Assembly (NCBI GenBank): GCA_016839405.1
Contig: JAEOUJ010000361.1
Coordinates: forward strand, 1-11,012
Length of the DNA stretch: 11,012 nucleotides
From: Candidatus Gerdarchaeota archaeon
GTDB lineage: Archaea > Asgardarchaeota > Heimdallarchaeia > JABLTI01
Direction: 5' to 3'
Positions 7,094-11,012 of the stretch are shown one piece after another (the first letter of the stretch is position 1; every line of letters starts with the position of its first letter). The translations under genes were made by a program, and so were the position numbers. The notes beneath the pieces are model-generated. The model searched no databases, had not been told where the DNA came from, and saw nothing but the letters and a program-made list of their open reading frames with translations.

Positions 7094-7101
7094 AAGATTC
7101 T

Positions 7102-7797
7102 ATGTTTTCCTTTGGATTAAATTCAAGAAAGTGGATTAAAGCTGCTCAAAAAACTGAGAAAGAGACTAAAAAATATGATAAAATTCTTTATAACACTTGG
7201 AATAGAATAATAAAAAATTTTGAACTGGATTTTAATTTCTTTTTAGAGAATAATGTTGATAAAATACCTTCATATGAAAAAACTTTAACCTATATGGAAA
7301 TGTTAGCATTTACAAAGAAATTAGCAAATATACAAAATAGAATAACATGGGGATTCTATCATTCTGCTATGCTTGAACTACGTTTTATGCTTGATACAGC
7401 AATATTAGCATTTTATTTAGATCAACAATTACCAAATACTGAACAATCAGAGAAAATAAAATTAATGCAGAAACATAGGGGTGAATTGTGGGGTGCTAGG
7501 TTAAGAAGAAGAACATATATGTATGATAAAGCTTTTGGAGAAGAGGTTGAGAAGGTTATTTCTAGTATTAATAATTCAATTGATGAGTATATGATAGATA
7601 GAACAGCAGAAGATTGGAGTCAAAAAAATCTGCCATTTAGTGCAAAAGATTATTCTGAATGTGTTCATCATACTAAAAATGCAACTGCTCTTATTATAAA
7701 GCACTTTACAAAAGCTATTACAGAATTTACTTATAATGGTGAACTAATAATCACTCATAAAGATGAGACTCAAACAGAAACTCTACAGCTAGATTAG
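7102..7797 (+). CDS. uncharacterised all-helical protein
   Basis: I do not recognise a named family. The 231 residues look almost wholly alpha-helical and soluble, with a Lys/Glu-rich N-terminal amphipathic helix (about 8-38). The most distinctive stretch is about 84-111: GFYHSAMLELRF, then MLDTAILAFYLDQQLP. It is followed by HRGELWGARLRRRTYMYDKA (125-144), which is strongly basic. This layout of an aromatic YH, an ELR helix and an FYLD end recalls small uncharacterised archaeal helical-bundle proteins, but I cannot name one. There is no membrane segment, no enzyme motif and no cysteine apart from one at about residue 187. It has its own promoter and terminator, so it is probably a single-gene unit. 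The start is secured by AGGAG 8 nt upstream. Confidence 0.8.
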   Translation: MFSFGLNSRKWIKAAQKTEKETKKYDKILYNTWNRIIKNFELDFNFFLENNVDKIPSYEKTLTYMEMLAFTKKLANIQNRITWGFYHSAMLELRFMLDTAILAFYLDQQLPNTEQSEKIKLMQKHRGELWGARLRRRTYMYDKAFGEEVEKVISSINNSIDEYMIDRTAEDWSQKNLPFSAKDYSECVHHTKNATALIIKHFTKAITEFTYNGELIITHKDETQTETLQLD

Positions 7798-7830
7798 AAT
7801 TTTAATTAAACTTTCAACTGGAAATTATTT

Positions 7831-7858
7831 GTATTTTTTTTATTTGTTTCATCTTTTA
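7831..7858 (+). terminator. T-rich terminator after the helical-protein gene
   Basis: An 8-T run at 7834-7841, followed by further T-rich runs, lies about 35 nt after the stop. There is no stem, which fits an archaeal oligo-T terminator. Confidence 0.5.
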
Positions 7859-7878
7859 CTCTTTAATTCATTAATTTT

Positions 7879-7897
7879 AAAAAGAAGCTTATATTAT
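7879..7897 (+). promoter_or_regulatory. BRE/TATA promoter of the MBL-rhodanese gene
   Basis: A purine-rich AAAAAGAAG is followed by CTTATATTAT. The predicted transcription start is near 7919, just before the SD-like AGGTG at 7921-7925, which is 8 nt from the ATG at 7934. Confidence 0.45.
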
Positions 7898-7933
7898 ATC
7901 TTGATAAGGAAATCAACTTTAGGTGTTTTATAA

Positions 7934-9298
7934 ATGAAATTTAAACAAATTATTTCAAAAGGGATTGCAGCTAATTCTTACTTTATCGCTGCTAATAATC
8001 AAGCAGTTGTTATTGATCCAAGAAGAGATGTTGATGTTTATCTTAATTTAGCTCAAGAATATAATGTTAAAATCACTACAATATTCGATACGCATAGAAA
8101 TGAAGATTTTGTTAATGGTTCTCCTCAATTGGCATTTCATACAGAAGCTGATATTTATCATGGACAAAGATTGGATTTTAAATATGGCAAACCAGTTAAA
8201 GATGGTGATAAAATACCCGTTGATAATTTAATTTTTGAAATAATAGAAACACCAGGTCATTCGCCAGAAAGCATCTCTATAAAAATGTTTGAACAAGATA
8301 AAAAGAATCCCTTCATGGTTTTTACTGGAGATACTTTATTTGCCGGAGAAGTTGGCCGCATTGATTTTTATCGTGATGATGTAAAACAACAGAAAGCAGC
8401 TGAATGGTTATATGACAGTATTTTCAACAAGCTTTTGAAATTATCAGATGGAACAATTGTTGCTCCAGCTCATGGTGCTGGATCAATTTGTGGTGGAGGT
8501 ATATCAGGTTTACCATTTTCATCAATAGGTTATGAAAAACAATCAAATCCAAGATTACAAATGTCAAAAAATGAGTTCATAAGCTTCAAATCAAAAGAGA
8601 AATTTGAAATTGCTCCAAATATGTCTGTTTTAGAAAAACTAAATTATGAAGGACCTCCAATTCTAACAAGTAATATTCAACCAAATGCTCTTACTGTTAA
8701 TGAAGTAAAGAAATATATGAATAAAGATATTCAAATAGTTGATATACGTGAACCCGAAAGTTATGCGGGTGGTCATATACCAAATACAATTAATATTTGG
8801 AAAAATGGTCTTCCTAATTTTGCTCTATGGATGTTAGATTATAATAAACCAATTATATTAATAAAAAGTACTCATCAAGAATTAGAACAAGGAATTAGAT
8901 ATTTGATAAGACTAGGTTTTGATAATATAATTGGTTATTTACAAGGCTTTAGAAACTGGTACATGGCTGGTGAAGAATATGAGAAAACAAATGTTTGGTC
9001 TGTTCATGAACTAAAAAATAAACTTGCTGATAAAGATGTTTTCATATTAGATATAAGAACTAGCCACAGTGTGCAAGAAAATGGTCAGATTAAAGGTTCA
9101 AATCATATTTTTCTTGGAAATTTACCAGAGCGATTAACTGATATTCCGAAAGAGAAGATTATTTGTGTTTATTGTGATTCCGGATTTAAGACTTTTACAG
9201 GAGTAAGTTATCTATTAATGAATGGTTTTACGAAAGTTGTTGGTGTATATGGCAGCATGAGTGCATGGAAAAATGCTGGATATCCTATCGAAGGCTAA
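7934..9298 (+). CDS. MBL-fold persulfide dioxygenase-like protein with two rhodanese domains
   Basis: Residues 1 to about 235 form a metallo-beta-lactamase domain, 252-348 a first rhodanese domain and 355-454 a second. The usual HxHxDH motif reads HRNEDF (54-59). H54, H109 (in TPGHSPES) and D133 (in TGDT) remain; these match the three iron ligands of ETHE1-type persulfide dioxygenase, while the second-site ligands are lost. H180 lies in PAHG. The first rhodanese has no Cys at its active-site loop (IILIKSTHQE, 307-316) and is probably inactive. The second has YCDSGFKT (413-420), with C414 as the sulfur acceptor. The expected role is oxidation of glutathione- or other low-molecular-weight persulfide, with C414 feeding or receiving sulfane sulfur in the cytoplasm. 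The gene is monocistronic. Confidence 0.88.
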   Translation: MKFKQIISKGIAANSYFIAANNQAVVIDPRRDVDVYLNLAQEYNVKITTIFDTHRNEDFVNGSPQLAFHTEADIYHGQRLDFKYGKPVKDGDKIPVDNLIFEIIETPGHSPESISIKMFEQDKKNPFMVFTGDTLFAGEVGRIDFYRDDVKQQKAAEWLYDSIFNKLLKLSDGTIVAPAHGAGSICGGGISGLPFSSIGYEKQSNPRLQMSKNEFISFKSKEKFEIAPNMSVLEKLNYEGPPILTSNIQPNALTVNEVKKYMNKDIQIVDIREPESYAGGHIPNTINIWKNGLPNFALWMLDYNKPIILIKSTHQELEQGIRYLIRLGFDNIIGYLQGFRNWYMAGEEYEKTNVWSVHELKNKLADKDVFILDIRTSHSVQENGQIKGSNHIFLGNLPERLTDIPKEKIICVYCDSGFKTFTGVSYLLMNGFTKVVGVYGSMSAWKNAGYPIEG

Positions 9299-9320
9299 AA
9301 TTCTAAATTCCAATCTTTAA

Positions 9321-9340
9321 TTTTTTATCTTTTTTTTTCT
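9321..9340 (+). terminator. T-rich terminator after the MBL-rhodanese gene
   Basis: T runs of 6 and 9 separated by ATC lie about 25-40 nt after the stop. This fits oligo-T termination. Confidence 0.5.
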
Positions 9341-9355
9341 GTTATTTTATTTAAA

Positions 9356-9373
9356 CGAAACAGTAATATATGG
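9356..9373 (+). promoter_or_regulatory. possible promoter of the small Cys-rich gene
   Basis: CGAAAC, a BRE-like element, is followed two bases later by TAATATATGG. The predicted start is near 9395, leaving a leader of about 35 nt before the coding region. Confidence 0.4.
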
Positions 9374-9417
9374 AATATACAACCTATTAGTAGTATTCAA
9401 TTAAAACGATGATTATT

Positions 9418-9423
9418 AGGAGG
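9418..9423 (+). promoter_or_regulatory. strong Shine-Dalgarno pointing to an ATT start
   Basis: AGGAGG is the strongest SD in the window. Counting 8 nt from its AGGAG core, as in the neighbouring genes, gives ATT at 9431, in frame with the coding region. No ATG, GTG or TTG lies in frame at a usable distance. The in-frame TTG at 9455 is 31 nt away. Confidence 0.6.
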
Positions 9424-9430
9424 AATTTGT

Positions 9431-9736
9431 ATTCCTAAAGAATTTAAAGCTGCATTGAACAAAAAATGCCCAGATGAATTTGCTCCATGCTCTTTCGCAT
9501 TTAAGATAGGAGAAAATTTACAATCATTTAATGATGTTATACAAGTATTTACTAAACATGGGTATGCTATTGAAAACTTCGTAGATGATCATATGTGTGT
9601 TCTATCAAGAGAGAAAGATGGCATAAATGAAGCTGTTAAAATAATGAAAAATTCAATTGAAATAAAAGCATGGAAAAAATCATTATTAGAATTATGTGAT
9701 GATTTAGCTGAATATTGTAAAAGCTATGATGAATAA
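9431..9736 (+). CDS. small Cys-rich protein of unknown function, apparent ATT start
   Basis: This is 101 residues if begun at the ATT at 9431, or 93 from the TTG at 9455. No family is recognised. It carries five cysteines (13, 20, 56, 89 and 96 in the longer form), with CPDEFAPC giving two cysteines six residues apart and CDDLAEYC another pair six apart. The MutY-like protein nearby has none. Metal binding or a disulfide is possible but inferred. The central part reads as strand, helix (LQSFNDVIQVFTKHG), strands (YAIENF, CVLSRE), helix (INEAVKIMKN), then a final helix, a small alpha/beta fold. The strong SD at 9418 places the start at ATT. It has its own promoter and may be functionally linked to the next two genes, but nothing in the sequence proves that. 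Confidence 0.65.
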   Translation: MPKEFKAALNKKCPDEFAPCSFAFKIGENLQSFNDVIQVFTKHGYAIENFVDDHMCVLSREKDGINEAVKIMKNSIEIKAWKKSLLELCDDLAEYCKSYDE

Positions 9737-9748
9737 CGATATCAAGTA

Positions 9749-9774
9749 AAAATTAGAAAACAAATACTAATTTT
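9749..9774. repeat. inverted repeat between the Cys-rich and RecA-like genes
   Basis: AAAATTAG and CTAATTTT are perfect 8-bp arms with a 10-nt loop, ending three bases before a TATA box. It could be an operator for the next gene or a weak hairpin at the end of the previous transcript. The AT-rich arms leave room for chance. Confidence 0.4.
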
Positions 9775-9776
9775 GA

Positions 9777-9785
9777 ATATAAAAG
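9777..9785 (+). promoter_or_regulatory. TATA box of the RecA-like gene
   Basis: ATATAAAAG is preceded by GA. It predicts a start at about 9806, 25 nt before the ATG at 9831. Only a weak GAGAG serves as SD. Confidence 0.5.
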
Positions 9786-9830
9786 ATTTTCTTATACAAT
9801 AAAAACTAGTAAAAAGAGAGTTGAAAAAAA

Positions 9831-10298
9831 ATGATTTCCTCTTTTGAAGAATTAGCAGAAGAACTAAAACCATCAACAAATAAATTAGTATTTCTAAGTG
9901 GTTTTTTTGATGAATTTGCTATTCATAATTTTTCTATGGATTATAATTTTCATTATTTAGATTTTGAACAATTTTTAATAGAAAATAAAATTGATTCAAA
10001 ACACTTCAAAGTTTCTGATGCAAACAGAAGCACAAGTACAAGTATTAGCATTGATAAATGGACACAAGAGGTTGCTTATAAAGATCAAAAACACACGGTT
10101 GTAATTGATGGATTTTCACTTGAAAGGCTGCCTGATTTACTAACTAAGAATCTATTAATGCAAGAATTGCTCTATTTATCTAGAAACACTCATCGATTAA
10201 AAACAAATATTGTGTTTGCTATCTATACACAACATGGTCCATTAGAAGAGCAAATTTTACCTAAAATATTACAAAATAGCCTTGTTGTTAAATTATAG
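9831..10298 (+). CDS. RecA/KaiC-like domain protein lacking Walker A
   Basis: This 155-residue protein has the strand pattern of a RecA-type ATPase core without the phosphate-binding loop. KLVFLSGFFDEF (18-29) stands where strand 1 and Walker A would be, but has no GKT/GKS. FHYLDFEQFL (40-49) fits the next strand. HTVVIDGFSLERL (88-100) resembles Walker B (VVID). LMQELLYLSRNTHRLKTNIVFAIYTQ (109-134) resembles the helix and strand that follow it in RadA and KaiC proteins. NSLVVKL ends the chain. If this reading is right, it cannot bind ATP in the usual way and may act as a structural partner, as do some Rad51 paralogues (for example Csm2/Psy3 or SWSAP1-type proteins). That role is inferred. 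It sits 27 nt before the MutY-like gene, possibly in one transcript. Confidence 0.65.
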   Translation: MISSFEELAEELKPSTNKLVFLSGFFDEFAIHNFSMDYNFHYLDFEQFLIENKIDSKHFKVSDANRSTSTSISIDKWTQEVAYKDQKHTVVIDGFSLERLPDLLTKNLLMQELLYLSRNTHRLKTNIVFAIYTQHGPLEEQILPKILQNSLVVKL

Positions 10299-10325
10299 AA
10301 TGATTTTTTCTAGATTTATCCATCA

Positions 10326-11012
10326 ATGATTATATTTGGTTTGAGTCAAATGGAAATTGAAAAAATAAAAATAAAAAATTTTCAAGATAAAGTTTTCATT
10401 TGGTGGAAAATAAACAAAAGAGATTTACCTTGGAGAAAAACAACTAATCCGTATTATATAATGATTAGTGAAGTAATGTTGCAACAAACTCAAGTCACAA
10501 GAACAATTCAAAAATATTTAGAATTTATTGAACAATTTCCAACTTTAGAAAGTTTAGCTACTGCTTTACCAGCAGAAGTACTTAAAGTTTGGTCAGGGCT
10601 TGGGTACAACAGAAGGGCTTTATGGCTACAACAAGCTGCACAGCAAATTGTCAATAAAGGCAGTTTTCCAGAAACACCTGAAGAATTAGAAAAATTAAAA
10701 GGAATAGGACCATACACCGCAAGATCAATACTTATTTTCGCAATGAATAAAAATCTACCAACTGTAGATACAAATATAAGAAGAATTTTAATTGCTGAGG
10801 GTTTTGCAGATGAATCTACTCAAGAAAAAGAATTATTTCAAATTGCAGAAAAATTAGTACCAAAAGGAAAATCAAGAGATTGGCATAATGCTTTAATGGA
10901 TTACGGTTCACAAGTTTTAACAGCATCAAAAACAGGCATAAAACCAGTAACAACACAAAAAATGTTCTTAAAATCTAATAGGTTTTATCGTGGAAAAATC
11001 GTAAAGATATTA
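10326..11012 (+). CDS. MutY-like HhH-GPD DNA glycosylase, no Fe-S cysteines (3' end cut)
   Basis: A helix-hairpin-helix DNA glycosylase of the MutY/endonuclease III superfamily, which removes damaged or mispaired bases. Numbered from the internal Met at 10350, it shows RDLPWRKTTNPYYIMISEVMLQ in pieces: RDLPWR (24-29), SEVMLQQTQV (40-49, E41 as in MutY), WSGLGYNRRAL (81-91), LKGIGPYTARS (116-126, Tyr rather than the endonuclease III Lys) and VDTNIRR (139-145, catalytic D140). These features favour adenine glycosylase-type, monofunctional chemistry. The segment after LMDYG (182-186), where CX6CX2CX5C should follow, has no Cys, and the visible protein has none at all, so the [4Fe-4S] cluster is absent. 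The frame stays open to the window end. The ATG at 10326 is the longest start; 10350 is also possible, and neither has a clear SD. Confidence 0.88.
   Translation, partial: MIIFGLSQMEIEKIKIKNFQDKVFIWWKINKRDLPWRKTTNPYYIMISEVMLQQTQVTRTIQKYLEFIEQFPTLESLATALPAEVLKVWSGLGYNRRALWLQQAAQQIVNKGSFPETPEELEKLKGIGPYTARSILIFAMNKNLPTVDTNIRRILIAEGFADESTQEKELFQIAEKLVPKGKSRDWHNALMDYGSQVLTASKTGIKPVTTQKMFLKSNRFYRGKIVKIL

Noticed and set aside
9409..9438. A nine-codon ATG-to-TAA mini-frame overlapping the AGGAGG site
   Set aside because: It has no SD of its own and contains the next gene's SD; such short frames are common by chance. A leader-peptide role cannot be excluded but has no support.
10508..10717. A 69-codon open frame on the minus strand
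   Set aside because: It is antisense to the conserved core of the MutY-like glycosylase and has no promoter or SD.
1..11012. CRISPR arrays, tRNA or rRNA genes, insertion sequences, phage attachment sites
   Set aside because: No regularly spaced repeats, no tRNA-like cloverleaf, no transposase or integrase and no flanking target duplications were seen on either strand.

Overview
The window is AT-rich (about 30% GC by eye) and looks archaeal. It encodes formylmethanofuran:tetrahydromethanopterin formyltransferase (Ftr), a tetrahydromethanopterin C1-pathway enzyme. Several genes are preceded by TATA-like boxes and followed by T-rich termination tracts. Several starts have an AGGAG-type Shine-Dalgarno sequence 7-8 nt upstream. 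The first gene ends like the single-pass, Ig-repeat surface proteins common in archaea. An Asgard-type or related uncultured archaeon fits best, but this is an inference from general features, not from a phylogenetic marker.

Layout. (1) 1-612: 3' end of an Ig-like repeat surface protein with a C-terminal membrane anchor, followed by a T-rich terminator. (2) 637-2208, minus strand: a two-gene operon of a SLOG-type Rossmann protein fused to a C-terminal winged helix, and a DUF6884/YaaA-like protein. (3) 2349-3665, plus strand: a SAMHD1-like HD-domain phosphohydrolase, divergent from that operon. (4) 3676-6854, minus strand: a membrane GT2 glycosyltransferase and an alpha/beta hydrolase in one operon, then Ftr with its own apparent promoter. 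(5) 6855-7101: a divergent control region with two identical TATA boxes facing apart and an inverted repeat. (6) 7102-11012, plus strand: an unknown helical protein, a metallo-beta-lactamase/double-rhodanese protein of the persulfide dioxygenase type, a small Cys-rich protein apparently started by ATT, a RecA-like protein with no Walker A motif, and a MutY-like glycosylase lacking the iron-sulphur cysteines (cut by the window end).

How they may work together. The SLOG/DUF6884 operon and the divergent dNTPase-like HD enzyme share a 140-bp control region and all point to nucleotide sensing or turnover, so they are the best candidate for an undescribed module. The glycosyltransferase/hydrolase pair probably modifies a membrane lipid or isoprenoid. 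Ftr belongs to C1 metabolism. The MBL-rhodanese protein handles sulfane sulfur. The last three genes form a loose cluster around a repair glycosylase. All functional links beyond family membership are inference.
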